NCBI RefSeq assembly: GCF_900142845.1
Contig: NZ_FSRU01000002.1
Coordinates: forward strand, 3,162,001 to 3,226,000
Source: Paraburkholderia phenazinium
GTDB lineage: Bacteria; Pseudomonadota; Gammaproteobacteria; Burkholderiales; Burkholderiaceae
Direction of reading: 5' to 3'
DNA length: 64,000 nt
Under the pieces are notes generated by a model. That model worked only from the letters and a program-made list of their open reading frames with translations, was not told where the DNA came from and did not search any database. The first letter of the stretch is position 1; the number at the start of each line of letters is the position of its first letter. A program made the translations under genes and the position numbers. Positions 1 through 8,667 of the stretch are shown one piece after another.

Positions 1-518
1 AGATTGCGGACATGGACCGGCATTACTACGCCGATCATGCGCTGACGATCGCGCGCCATCCGTCGGAAACCGACGAACGCATGATGGTGCGCGTGGCCGC
101 GTTCGCGCTGTTCGCCCAGGAACGCCTCGAGTTCTGCAAAGGCCTGTCGGACGCCGACGAGCCGGATCTGTGGCAAAAGGATCTGACCGGCGCGATCGAA
201 ACGTGGATCGAAGTCGGCCAGCCCGACGAACGGCGCATCGCGAAGGCGAGCGGCCGCTCCAACGAAGTCGTGGTGATCGCCTACGGCGGCCGCACGTCCG
301 AGATCTGGTGGCAGGGGATTCGCAACAAGGTGGATCGGCTGCGTAACGTGACGGTCTGGACGCTCGGCGAAGACGTCGGCGCCGCGCTCGGCAAGCTGGC
401 CGAACGAACCATGCGTCTGCAATGCACCGTGCAGGACGGCGCCGCGTGGCTCGGCAGTGCCGACGCAGATCCGGTACCGATCGAATGGACTGTTTTGAAG
501 GCGCCGGCGAACGCCTAG
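1..518 (+). CDS. yaeQ: YaeQ family protein (5' end cut off)
   Basis: The frame is open from the window edge: the codons before the first visible ATG (at 12) read Ile-Ala-Asp and fit the family, so the true start lies upstream. About 171 residues are visible. They match YaeQ along their whole length: ARHPSETDERMM near the N-terminus, WIEVGQPDERRI and IWWQGIRNK in the middle, and LQCTVQDGAAWL near the end. YaeQ proteins are about 180 residues with a nuclease-like PD-(D/E)XK fold, and their biochemical role is unsettled. The gene converges with the VOC gene on the other strand. Identification is firm; function is not known. Confidence 0.9.
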   Translation, partial: IADMDRHYYADHALTIARHPSETDERMMVRVAAFALFAQERLEFCKGLSDADEPDLWQKDLTGAIETWIEVGQPDERRIAKASGRSNEVVVIAYGGRTSEIWWQGIRNKVDRLRNVTVWTLGEDVGAALGKLAERTMRLQCTVQDGAAWLGSADADPVPIEWTVLKAPANA

Positions 519-599
519 TTGACGGAGAGGCGAAACGGTCAGGACACCGCCCGCACCGGTTCAAGCCCCCTCACACGCAATTCCGGCTAGCCAGGCCGT

Positions 600-1013
600 T
601 CAGACGGCCCCCTCCGGCGGCCCTTTCAGTTCGACCATATTGCCCTCGGGGTCGAACAGATACAGCGACGGTCCAAAGCCATCCGCGCCGTAACGCACGC
701 CCAGCTCGCCGATCCGCGCGCCACGCTCCTGCAAATGCGCCTTGAGCGCTTCGCCGTCGAACCCTTCGACGCGCAGGCACAGATGATCCATATTTCGACC
801 CTCGCCGGGTGTGCAGCTGTCGGGCCGGTCGATTTTCGCGCCCACCTTGAGCAGATCGATCAACGAGCGCCCCGCACGCAACTGGATCAGCCCGAGGTCG
901 CGCTGCTCTTTTTCGACGCTGCAGCCGAGCACATCGCAGTAGAAACGAGTGATGGATTCGAGATCGGCGACCCGGATGACAACATGGTCGATCTCGCGAA
1001 TGTGGATCTTCAT
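600..1013 (-). CDS. VOC (glyoxalase/bleomycin-resistance fold) family protein
   Basis: This 137-residue single-unit vicinal-oxygen-chelate protein opens with IREIDHVVIRVADLE, has the FYCDVLGC segment near residue 25, NMDHLCLRV near 76 and ends with LYLFDPEGNMVELKGP. The His of IDHVV, the His of MDHL and the Glu of MVELKG sit where VOC enzymes bind a metal. Members include glyoxalase I, dioxygenases and fosfomycin or bleomycin resistance proteins; the sequence does not say which applies here. It stands alone on the minus strand. The start gives the expected short N-terminal strand. Confidence 0.88.
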   Translation of the reverse strand: MKIHIREIDHVVIRVADLESITRFYCDVLGCSVEKEQRDLGLIQLRAGRSLIDLLKVGAKIDRPDSCTPGEGRNMDHLCLRVEGFDGEALKAHLQERGARIGELGVRYGADGFGPSLYLFDPEGNMVELKGPPEGAV

Positions 1014-1155
1014 GGAAGGCGCCTCTTGGACGGTTCTCTACCGGTCAATGGCAGTGTAGGAGAAAGGCGGGGTGCCTGGAGACCTCGAAGAGCGAGGCGG
1101 GCGGCGGAAGAAGCGCGGACCCGGTCAGCGGCGGTCTGGAACAAAACCGACAGGC

Positions 1156-1218
1156 AAAAAAAAGCCCGCTCTCAGGGAGCAGGCTGAATCCATATCAGGA
1201 GGAGACATGGAGGAGACA
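1156..1218 (-). ncRNA. Candidate small RNA with two CUCCUCC motifs and intrinsic terminator
   Basis: Read on the minus strand, a promoter at 1225-1253 is followed by about 62 nt that end in a textbook intrinsic terminator: stem GCCUGCUC/GAGCGGGC (8 bp including one G-U), loop CCUGA, then eight U (1156-1163). Between the predicted 5' end and the hairpin lie two CUCCUCC motifs, complementary to Shine-Dalgarno sequences. There is no plausible open reading frame. The layout (short single-stranded C/U-rich seed, terminator with U tail) is that of an Hfq-type trans-acting RNA. I cannot assign it to a named family. The 5' end is inferred from the promoter. Confidence 0.7.
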
Positions 1219-1224
1219 GGAACT

Positions 1225-1253
1225 ACTATACACACGGGGTTGGTGCGACGCAA
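1225..1253 (-). promoter_or_regulatory. Sigma-70 promoter of the candidate small RNA
   Basis: On the minus strand TTGCGT (1248-1253) and TATAGT (1225-1230) are separated by exactly 17 bp. This predicts a start of transcription near 1218, directly before the first CUCCUCC motif. No coding gene lies downstream on this strand before the terminator at 1156. Confidence 0.65.
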
Positions 1254-1460
1254 TAACTTTTTAAGGGAAAACCCGATGCGGTGGCGTTTTGTCGCAGCCG
1301 GCCGGGAAGCTGGGCTGAACCGGCCCTAAACTGGCGCTGGACAGGCCCCAGAACCCCTGTCGCCGCACGGGCCGCACAATGACAGAGCAAGAACCGGAGC
1401 GTAGTGTGTCGGCATGCAAACTACATTGGTGACCATCGAAACCGTCTTTTCGAGGACATC

Positions 1461-2672
1461 ATGAACCGTACCGTGACACCTGCCTGGTCTACCGACGCCG
1501 AACGCTGGGACGCCTTGACCCAGCGCGACCCGCACGCCGATGGCGCTTTCTTCTACGGCGTCAAAACCACCGGCGTGTTCTGCCGCCCGTCGTGCGCGTC
1601 GCGCCAGCCGCGTCGTGAGAACGTTGATTTCTTCGCTACGGCAGACGCCGCCCGCACTGCGGGCTATCGCGAATGCAAGCGCTGCCAGCCCGGCGGCCTG
1701 CCGCGCGAGCTCGAGATCGTGAATCGCGCCTGCGCCGCGCTCGACGCCGATCCGCAGCAGCGCCTCACGCTTGCCCAGTTGAGCGACGCCGTGCATGTCA
1801 GCCCGTTTCACCTGCAAAGGCTGTTCAAACGCGTCGTGGGCGTGTCGCCGCGCCAGTATCAGGCGGCCCAGCGCGGCGCGGCGCTGCGCGAGGCGCTCCA
1901 CCGCGGCACGGACGTGACGCGCGCCACTGTCGACGCCGGCTTCGGCTCGCCGTCGCGCATGTACGAAAGCGCACCGACCGAGCTGGGGATGGCGCCGTCG
2001 GCCTACCGGCGCAAGGGTGCTGGCCTGACCGTGCATTACGCCAGCGCGCCGACCGCGCTCGGCTTCGTGCTGGTGGCCGCCACTGCCAAGGGCATCTGCA
2101 AGATCGGCTTCGGTGACGACGCCGCGGCGCTCGCCACCGAGTTGCGCGGCGAGTTCGCCAACGCCGAGCTGGTCGAGGACGCCGCCCGGCTCGCGCCGTT
2201 TATCGCGCAGGTGGACGCCTATCTGCACGGCACCCGCCAGCGCTTCGACCTGCCGCTCGATATCGACGCCACGGCGTTCCGCCAGCGTGTCTGGGACGCA
2301 CTGCGGCGTATCCCGTACGGCGAGACGCGCAGCTATTCGGATATCGCCGAGGCCGTCGGTTCGCCGCGCGCGGTGCGGGCGGTCGCGAGCGCCTGCGCGT
2401 CGAACCCGGTCGCGCTGGCGATTCCGTGTCATCGCGTGGTGCAAAAGGGTGGGGCGCTTGCCGGCTATCGCTGGGGACTGCCGCGTAAGGCGGCGCTGCT
2501 CGATGCCGAGGCTCATCGCGCGGGTGTGGAAGGTGTGGACGCGAGTGCCGCGCATACGGCCGCACCGCTGCGGGTTCAGGCCAATGCTGTCGTCACGGCC
2601 ACCGCAGCCACCGGTAAAAGCAAGGCAAAATCATCCACACCGCCCACCCCCAATCTGGATCACGCCGCGTGA
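1461..2672 (+). CDS. ada: Bifunctional Ada: methylphosphotriester sensor and O6-methylguanine-DNA methyltransferase
   Basis: Ada repairs alkylated DNA by transferring methyl groups to its own cysteines, then activates the adaptive response. The ATG at 1461 gives 403 residues with normal domain order: an N-terminal zinc domain (CRPSC at 41-45 and ECKRC near 72-75), an AraC-type helix-turn-helix domain (LSDAVHVSPFHLQRLFK), and a C-terminal methyltransferase domain with acceptor Cys323 in IPCHRVVQKGG. The C-terminus carries an extra Ala/Ser/Thr/Lys-rich tail of about 50 residues. An in-frame extension to 1404 exists but adds no family sequence. The stop overlaps the start of alkA by 4 bp, so both are probably one operon. 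Confidence 0.95.
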   Translation: MNRTVTPAWSTDAERWDALTQRDPHADGAFFYGVKTTGVFCRPSCASRQPRRENVDFFATADAARTAGYRECKRCQPGGLPRELEIVNRACAALDADPQQRLTLAQLSDAVHVSPFHLQRLFKRVVGVSPRQYQAAQRGAALREALHRGTDVTRATVDAGFGSPSRMYESAPTELGMAPSAYRRKGAGLTVHYASAPTALGFVLVAATAKGICKIGFGDDAAALATELRGEFANAELVEDAARLAPFIAQVDAYLHGTRQRFDLPLDIDATAFRQRVWDALRRIPYGETRSYSDIAEAVGSPRAVRAVASACASNPVALAIPCHRVVQKGGALAGYRWGLPRKAALLDAEAHRAGVEGVDASAAHTAAPLRVQANAVVTATAATGKSKAKSSTPPTPNLDHAA

Positions 2673-3589
2673 GCACTGCCACTGACCTCGCCGTCCTCGA
2701 ACTGCCGTTCAAGGCGCCCTTCGACTGGCCGCGCATCCTGCGCTTCTTCGCCGGGCGCGCCACCCCCGGCGTCGAAGCGGTCGAGGAGGGCGCGTACCGC
2801 CGCGCCATCGACTGGGCCGGCGACAGCGGCACGCTGACGGTCCGCCCGCACCCGCGCAAGCGTTGTATCGTCGCCACCATCGACGGCCCCGCCGGCCGTC
2901 ATGCCGAGGCGCTCGCCGCACCGATTGCGCGGATGTTCGACCTGCACGCGGATCCGAAAGCCATCGGCGCGCATTTCGCCGCCGATCCGTGGCTCGCGCC
3001 GCTGATCGAAGCCGCGCCGGGCCTGCGCGTGCCGGGGGCGTGGTCGGCCTTCGAACTGGTGGTGCGGGCAATCGTCGGCCAGCAGGTCAGCGTGAAGGCG
3101 GCCACGACGATCATCGGCCGGCTGGTGCAGCGCGCCGGGCAACGCATCGAGGACCACCCGCACGAACGCACCGCCTGGCGCTTTCCGACGCCGGCCGCCC
3201 TGGCCGCCGCGGACATGGCGCAGATCGGCATGCCGGGCAAGCGCGTGGCGGCGCTGCAGGGCATGGCGGCGGCGGTCGCAAGCGGCGCCGTGCCGCTCGA
3301 CCGCCATGCCGCCGTCGACACCGCCGCCTTGCGCGCCGCGCTGCTGGCGCTGCCCGGCATCGGCCCGTGGACCGTCGAATACGTGGCGATGCGCGCCTGG
3401 CGCGACGCCGACGCCTGGCCCGCGTGGGACCTGGTGCTGATGCAGTCGATCGCCGCCCGCGACCCAACCCTGCAGCGGCCGACCCAGCAGCGAGCGCGTA
3501 CCGACGCCTGGCGTCCATGGCGAGCCTACGCGGCCATGCATCTGTGGAACGAGGTGGCGGACCGCGCGGGCGCGGCACGCGGCGGCTAG
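2669..3589 (+). CDS. alkA: DNA-3-methyladenine glycosylase II
   Basis: AlkA excises alkylated bases such as 3-methyladenine. The GTG start overlaps the ada stop (GTGA), indicating translational coupling. The 306-residue protein has the AlkA N-terminal beta domain (about 1-110) and an HhH-GPD glycosylase domain. The hairpin is seen at LPGIGPWTVEYVAMRAW, followed by the catalytic Asp at about residue 254 in AWPAWDLVLMQSI. Pairing direct reversal (ada) and base excision (alkA) in one operon is common in the adaptive response. The C-terminal Trp-rich segment (WRPWRAYAAMHLW) is also typical. Confidence 0.93.
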   Translation: MSTATDLAVLELPFKAPFDWPRILRFFAGRATPGVEAVEEGAYRRAIDWAGDSGTLTVRPHPRKRCIVATIDGPAGRHAEALAAPIARMFDLHADPKAIGAHFAADPWLAPLIEAAPGLRVPGAWSAFELVVRAIVGQQVSVKAATTIIGRLVQRAGQRIEDHPHERTAWRFPTPAALAAADMAQIGMPGKRVAALQGMAAAVASGAVPLDRHAAVDTAALRAALLALPGIGPWTVEYVAMRAWRDADAWPAWDLVLMQSIAARDPTLQRPTQQRARTDAWRPWRAYAAMHLWNEVADRAGAARGG

Positions 3590-3834
3590 CGCAAACGCGC
3601 TAGTGGGGCGAGCGCGGATCGCGGGCAAGGCGCTTGCGGCGTAGAGTAAGCGGGGCTCGCAGCATCCCGAAGCAACCTGACAAAAGCCGCCCGGGAGGTG
3701 GTCAAGGTGGCCTCAAGCAGGGGTCGTGGCTAGATGTTAAAGTGCCCGCTACTGAAAATTCCGCCGGATGTTGTCGACCGCACATAGCTTCAATTGAGCG
3801 GCACATGGCGGCCGACAACGTCCGACTCGCATCA

Positions 3835-5451
3835 ATGCCAAACACCACACCTTCCCGCACGACCGACCTGCTTTCGCACCGCCTGTCCGTGCTCGCCTCC
3901 GGCCCACAGCGCGACGCGCTGACGACCGGCCTGCGCGGCATCGAACGGGAAAGCCTGCGCGTGACGCCCGACGGCGCACTCGCGATGACACCGCATCCGC
4001 ACGCGCTCGGCTCGGCGCTCACGCATCCGTCGCTGACCACCGACTATTCGGAAGCGCTGATCGAACTGATCACGCCAGCGGAACACGACGCCTCGATCAC
4101 GCTCGACAAGCTCGATGAGCTGCATCGTTTCGTCTACGCCAGGCTCGACGGCGAGATCCTGTGGAACAACTCCATGCCGGGCCTGCTGCCCGCCACCGAC
4201 GACGGCATTCCGATCGCGCAATACGGCTCGTCGAACATCGGCAAGCTGAAGTACGTGTACCGCGTAGGCCTCGCGCTGCGCTACGGCCGCACGATGCAAA
4301 CCATCGCCGGCATCCACTACAACTATTCGCTGAACGAAGAAGTGTGGCGTCTGCTGCATGCGGACCAGCAATCCACGGCGAGCGCGGTGGACTTCCAGTC
4401 CGAGCGCTATCTCGCGCTGATCCGCAATTTCCGCCGCACCAACTGGCTGCTGATGTACCTGTTCGGCGCGTCGCCGGCGCTGGATCGCCGTTTCCTGCGC
4501 GAGCGTAACCATACGCTCGAGACCTTCGACGCCGACACGCTGTATCGCCCGTATGCGACCAGCTTGCGGATGAGCGATCTCGGCTACTCGAACACCACCG
4601 CGCAGGCCGCGCTGCACGCGGACTACGACACGCTGCACGGCTACCTCGATGCGTTGGCCAAGGCGGTCAGCCAGCCGTATCCGCCGTACGAAAAAATCGG
4701 CACGCAACGCGACGGCGAGTGGGTGCAGATCAACACCAACGTGCTGCAGATCGAAAACGAGTTCTACTCGACAATTCGCCCCAAGCGCGTGACGTATCCT
4801 GGCGAGCGTCCGCTGCATGCGCTTGCCGCGCGCGGCGTGCAGTACGTCGAAGTGCGCTGCATGGATATCGATCCGTTCGAGCCGACCGGCATCGCACTGG
4901 AAACCGCGCGCTTTCTCGATGCGTACCTGCTGGTCTGCGCACTCGAAGAAAGCCCGTTGCTGCCGCCGGGTGCGTATTGCGAAGCCAATCAGAACTTCGG
5001 GCGCGTCACCCAGGAAGGACGCAAACCCGGCCTCGAACTCACGCGCGATGGCCAGCCGATCGCCATGCGCGAGTGGGCCGACGAACTGTTCGCGAAGATC
5101 GAGATTGCCGCCAAGGCGCTCGACGCATTGCGCGGCGACGACTCGCACGCACGCGCACTCGCCGCGCAGCGTGCGAAGCTTGCCGATGCGTCGCTGACGC
5201 CGTCCGCGCGCGTGCTGCAGACCATGCGCGACAAGCAGCAGAGTTTTCTCGCCTTCGCCCTTGAACAGAGCGAGGCGCACGCCGCGTATTTCCGCGCACG
5301 GCCGCTCGACGCCGGCGCCACGCAAGCGTTCGCGGATCTCGCCACGCAATCGCTCGAACAGCAGGCCAAGCTCGAGCACGATGAAGTCGGTTCGTTCGAC
5401 GCCTTCGTCGCCGCTTATCGTGCCTATACGTTGAATCGCTTTAGCGTGTAG
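3835..5451 (+). CDS. gshA: Glutamate-cysteine ligase, proteobacterial type
   Basis: GshA joins glutamate and cysteine in an ATP-dependent step, the first and rate-limiting one of glutathione synthesis. From the ATG at 3835 it is 538 residues, close to the family's usual 520-540. Motifs include TGLRGIERESLRV near the N-terminus, HYNYSLNEEVWRLL, LGYSNTTAQAALHADYD, PPYEKIG and VRCMDIDPFEPTGI. The frame stays open back to 3634, but those codons do not resemble the family. An alternative ATG at 3805 would add 10 residues, and neither start has a strong ribosome-binding site. A second, unrelated-subfamily ligase (YbdK type) lies at 31.3 kb. Confidence 0.94.
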   Translation: MPNTTPSRTTDLLSHRLSVLASGPQRDALTTGLRGIERESLRVTPDGALAMTPHPHALGSALTHPSLTTDYSEALIELITPAEHDASITLDKLDELHRFVYARLDGEILWNNSMPGLLPATDDGIPIAQYGSSNIGKLKYVYRVGLALRYGRTMQTIAGIHYNYSLNEEVWRLLHADQQSTASAVDFQSERYLALIRNFRRTNWLLMYLFGASPALDRRFLRERNHTLETFDADTLYRPYATSLRMSDLGYSNTTAQAALHADYDTLHGYLDALAKAVSQPYPPYEKIGTQRDGEWVQINTNVLQIENEFYSTIRPKRVTYPGERPLHALAARGVQYVEVRCMDIDPFEPTGIALETARFLDAYLLVCALEESPLLPPGAYCEANQNFGRVTQEGRKPGLELTRDGQPIAMREWADELFAKIEIAAKALDALRGDDSHARALAAQRAKLADASLTPSARVLQTMRDKQQSFLAFALEQSEAHAAYFRARPLDAGATQAFADLATQSLEQQAKLEHDEVGSFDAFVAAYRAYTLNRFSV

Positions 5452-5507
5452 ACGACGCTCGGGTCGTGCGCACGCCGCGCCGCGGCGCGTGTCACGTAAG
5501 CGGAATA

Positions 5508-5536
5508 GGGCAGCCTCGAAACAGGCTGCCCTTTAT
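5508..5536 (+). terminator. Intrinsic terminator after gshA
   Basis: A perfect 9-bp stem (GGGCAGCCT with AGGCTGCCC, loop CGAAAC) is followed by TTTATGTTT, 57 bp after the gshA stop. The rest of the 312-bp gap before the lipoprotein gene shows no other gene. Confidence 0.8.
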
Positions 5537-5763
5537 GTTTGCAGCGACGCTTCATCAAACGAGCGCTTCAACCGAGGCCGGTAACGGCTACGCATACGGC
5601 GCGTGCGACACCTGCCGTTTCGGCAAGAAGTGCTAGCCGCCAGGCTTTCGGCGAAGCGTATGAAACACCTTCGAATCGCAGCGGTCCAACCTTTACACTG
5701 AATGACCTTCCGCGCGCCGCTTGCGCGCGTCCGGTTGTCTCCACGCAAAGAGGAAGCAAGGCG

Positions 5764-6267
5764 ATGAAGAAAGCTCTGTTGGCAACATTGTGCGTGCTGG
5801 CCGCGGGCTGCTCGACGCGCGGGCAGGTGAACCCCGACGTCATGCAGGTCGCCACCACGCCGCTGACGTGTTCGAACGCAACCGAATGCAATCTCTGGTG
5901 GCAACGCGCCCAGGCCTGGGTGACCAGTCATTCGACCTACAAGATCGAGGCCGCCAGCGATTCGCTGATCCAGACCGCCGGCCCGCTGGGCGGCAAACGC
6001 GCGCTGGCGTATCAGATCACAAAGACACCCAACAACGACGGCACCGCGACGATCGGCTTCGCCGCGCATTGCGACAGTTCGCTGGGATGCAAACCGAATC
6101 CATGGGAAGCCGGCGCCGACTTCAAGGAGTTCGTGCGTAGCGGCGTGGCGGGCAGTCCGGCGCCGCAAACCAATGGTGCGACCGCGCCGGCCGGAGCTAC
6201 GCCGTCGCTCGAGGCCGCGCCGGCGCAATCCGTGGCGACGCCTGGCGACGTGCCGGTGAGTCAGTAA
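5764..6267 (+). CDS. Small secreted lipoprotein, function unknown
   Basis: The 167-residue protein starts with a lipoprotein signal (MKKALLATLCVLAAGC), with lipidation expected on the Cys of the LAAGC box. The mature part has paired cysteines (TCSNATEC and HCDSSLGC) that could form disulfides, and conserved-looking WWQRAQAWV and NPWEAGADFKEFV segments. The last 45 residues are a low-complexity Ala/Pro/Thr tail. An AGGAAG ribosome-binding site lies before the ATG. It appears to be a Burkholderia-type hypothetical lipoprotein with no known role. The neighbouring genes give no functional hint. Confidence 0.8.
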   Translation: MKKALLATLCVLAAGCSTRGQVNPDVMQVATTPLTCSNATECNLWWQRAQAWVTSHSTYKIEAASDSLIQTAGPLGGKRALAYQITKTPNNDGTATIGFAAHCDSSLGCKPNPWEAGADFKEFVRSGVAGSPAPQTNGATAPAGATPSLEAAPAQSVATPGDVPVSQ

Positions 6268-6313
6268 GACGGAAGCGCCGCCGTAGCGGGCGGCGCTGCC
6301 TGTCCGTTGCCCC

Positions 6314-7876
6314 TCAATGCCCCAGCGAAGGACCCGCGCCCTTGCGCGGCTTCGTGATCCAGACCAGCGCGGCCAGCACGATAAAGGCCACGCACGAGAT
6401 GCGGAAGAAATCGTTGGTCGCCATCATGTACGCCTGCTGCGTGACGATCTGATTCAATTGCGCCGTCGTGCTTTGTCCAGCGAAGCCGAGGGCCGTGAGG
6501 GAATCGCTATAGGCGGTGGTATTCGGCGCATAGGTACTGACCGATTCCGTCAGCACTGCGTGATGGTAGATCGTGTCGTTTTCCCAGTACGTCGTACTGA
6601 TCGCGGTGCCGATCGCGCCCGACAAGGTACGGAAAAAGTTCGACAGACCCGAGGCGCTCGCAAGCCGCTCGTCGGACACGCTGGACAGCGTGATGGTGGT
6701 CATCGGCACGAAGAAGCACGCCACGCCGATCCCCTGCACGATACGCGGCCAGATCACGTGATTGAACGGCACGTCGAGCGTGAAGGTCGAGTTCCAGAAC
6801 GACACGAACGCAAACACGACGAACGCGAAGCTCGCCACCATCCGCAGATTGAGCCGGTGCATGTTGCGGCCGATCATCGGCGAGAGTACCAGCGCGAGCA
6901 GTCCGACGGGCGCGGTCGCCAGCCCGGCGAGCCCGGCCGTGTAACCCATCACCGTCTGCAGCCAGAGCGGGAAGATCACCACCGAGCCGAAGAACGCCAT
7001 GAAGCCGAACGAGATGATCAGCACGCCGAGCGCAAAGTTGCGGTCCTTGAAGAGCGACAGGTCGATCACCGGTTCCTTCTCGGTCATCTCCCAGACCAGC
7101 AGGAAGGCAATCGAGACCACGGCAATGATCGCCAGCGCGACGATGAAGTTCGAGTTGAACCAGTCGCGATCCTTGCCGAGGTCGAGCATCATCTGCAGGC
7201 ACGACACGCCGCTCACCAGCAGCGCGAGGCCAACTGCATCGATCCGTTGCTTCGTCGTCTTCGTTTCGCGGCCGCGCAGCAGCACGTACGCACATGCGGC
7301 GGAAAACAGGCCGATCGGCACGTTGATGTAGAAGATCCACGGCCACGTGTAGTTGTCGGTGATCCAGCCGCCCATCACCGGTCCGAAGATCGGCGCGACG
7401 ATCACCGTCATCGCCCATAGGCCGAGCGCCAGGCCGCGCTTTTCGGGCGGATACGAGCGCATCAGGATGGTCTGCGAGAGCGGCACCATCGGCCCGGACA
7501 CGAGCCCCTGCAGCAGCCGGAACGCAATCAGCGACTCGAAGTTCTGCGCGAAGCCGCACAAGGCCGACGCGATGGAGAACAGCAGCACCGACAGCGTGAA
7601 CAGGCGCACTTCGCCGACCCGGCGCGCGAGCCAGCCGGTCAGCGGCACCGCGATCGCCGAGGCGACCGAATACGACGAGATCACCCAGGTGCCCTGGCTA
7701 GTGGCGACGCCGAGACTGCCGGAAATGGTCGGCACGGCGACGTTGGCAATCGACGTATCGAGCACTTCCATGAACGTGCCGAGCGCCAGCCCAATGGTGA
7801 GCAACGCCAGTGTGCCGCCGGCTAGCGGGGCAGGTTCAGCGGCGGGTGCGGCAACTGCGGGAGCCGTAGCGGCCAT
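6314..7876 (-). CDS. emrB: DHA2-family (EmrB-type) drug efflux permease, MFS
   Basis: EmrB-type permeases export hydrophobic drugs using the proton gradient, normally as part of a three-component pump. The 520-residue protein has the expected 14 membrane segments. Motifs are GTFMEVLDTSIANVAVP in helix 1 (DHA2 motif), GWLARRVGEVRLF after helix 2, RLLQGLVSGPMVPLSQ in helix 4 and the motif C region IFGPVMGGWITDNYTW. It lies downstream of marR on the same strand with a 138-bp gap. The usual membrane-fusion partner emrA is absent from that gap and from the whole window, which is unusual for this family. Confidence 0.92.
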   Translation of the reverse strand: MAATAPAVAAPAAEPAPLAGGTLALLTIGLALGTFMEVLDTSIANVAVPTISGSLGVATSQGTWVISSYSVASAIAVPLTGWLARRVGEVRLFTLSVLLFSIASALCGFAQNFESLIAFRLLQGLVSGPMVPLSQTILMRSYPPEKRGLALGLWAMTVIVAPIFGPVMGGWITDNYTWPWIFYINVPIGLFSAACAYVLLRGRETKTTKQRIDAVGLALLVSGVSCLQMMLDLGKDRDWFNSNFIVALAIIAVVSIAFLLVWEMTEKEPVIDLSLFKDRNFALGVLIISFGFMAFFGSVVIFPLWLQTVMGYTAGLAGLATAPVGLLALVLSPMIGRNMHRLNLRMVASFAFVVFAFVSFWNSTFTLDVPFNHVIWPRIVQGIGVACFFVPMTTITLSSVSDERLASASGLSNFFRTLSGAIGTAISTTYWENDTIYHHAVLTESVSTYAPNTTAYSDSLTALGFAGQSTTAQLNQIVTQQAYMMATNDFFRISCVAFIVLAALVWITKPRKGAGPSLGH

Positions 7877-8014
7877 GATCGAATCTCCTCAGTCGGCAGA
7901 AGCTTGATCCGACATGCATATTTTGCCGTCGGCCAGGATGTCTTACATGTTCCGTCATCTTCTGCCCAGACAGATATTTGCTGGGACATCGACGCGCTGA
8001 GGCACGTCTCCTGA

Positions 8015-8563
8015 CTACAGTTCGCCGTCTTCCGGCAACGGTGAGTTTTGCGCGGCCGGGCAGCCCTGGAACCCGCTGTCCTCGCCGCTACCCGAGCCAT
8101 TTGCGATCAGGCGGCCCAACAGGCCCGTCAGCGTCGCGACATCGTCGGCGGTGAAACCTTGCAGCTGTTCGTTCAGCACCGCCGAGCCCAGCCGTGGCAG
8201 TTGCTGGGCCACATCGCGTCCGTGCGGCGTCAGTTCGAGCTTGACCATGCGACGGTCGGCATCGCTCCGCGAACGGACAATAAAGCCTTTCTTTTCAAGG
8301 CGATCGAGCATGCGCGTCATCGAGCCGCTGTCGTACGACATGGCGCGGGACAGCTCATACGGCGTATGAGCCCGGTTGCAAGACAACATCAGGATCACGC
8401 CGATCTGCTGCGCCGTGAGCCCCAACGGCTTGACCGCGCGGTCCATCCGCTCGACCAGCACATTGCGCGCTTTCGACAGGTAATAGCCCAGACTCGATTC
8501 GAGGTGAATCTCGTCGGCGTTGTAGGGACCGTCGGTCATCGAAGATTCGCTGTTAATCGTCAT
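8015..8563 (-). CDS. MarR-family transcriptional regulator of the efflux locus
   Basis: This is a winged-helix repressor of about 180 residues. The DNA-binding core is recognisable: LTAQQIGVILMLSCNRA, TPYELSRAMSYDSGSMTRMLDRLEKKGFIVR (in two parts) and the wing SDADRRMVKLELTPHGRDV. It leads a minus-strand unit with emrB. Its own promoter (8576-8603) holds a MarR-like palindrome, and the divergent promoter at 8668-8696 holds another, so it probably represses both directions and is released by pump substrates. An in-frame ATG at 8539 (MTDGPYNADE) is a plausible alternative start, because the predicted transcript begins only about 6 nt before the ATG at 8563. Confidence 0.9.
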   Translation of the reverse strand: MTINSESSMTDGPYNADEIHLESSLGYYLSKARNVLVERMDRAVKPLGLTAQQIGVILMLSCNRAHTPYELSRAMSYDSGSMTRMLDRLEKKGFIVRSRSDADRRMVKLELTPHGRDVAQQLPRLGSAVLNEQLQGFTADDVATLTGLLGRLIANGSGSGEDSGFQGCPAAQNSPLPEDGEL

Positions 8564-8575
8564 GAAGCAGACGGG

Positions 8576-8603
8576 ATTTTAGCTGCCTAAGCAGACAAGT
8601 CAA
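8576..8603 (-). promoter_or_regulatory. marR promoter with operator in the spacer
   Basis: On the minus strand TTGACT (8598-8603) and TAAAAT (8576-8581) are 16 bp apart. The spacer is almost filled by CTGCTTAGGCAG (8583-8594), a near-perfect palindrome of the size and type bound by MarR proteins. Binding there would block polymerase, giving autorepression. Confidence 0.65.
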
Positions 8604-8667
8604 CCTCGGCATCCCTCGTCATGCTCGCGAAAAAACAACAGGGCAAGCTGACGTGACGCAAAGTATC

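Noticed and set aside
1326..2555. Long minus-strand open frame opposite ada (409 residues)
   Set aside because: It is Arg/His/Ala-rich shadow coding on the reverse of a gene with clear Ada domains; no family resemblance.
3832..5379. 515-residue minus-strand open frame opposite gshA
   Set aside because: GC-rich antisense frame; composition (Arg, Val, Gln, His) is typical of reverse-complement shadows and gshA is certain.
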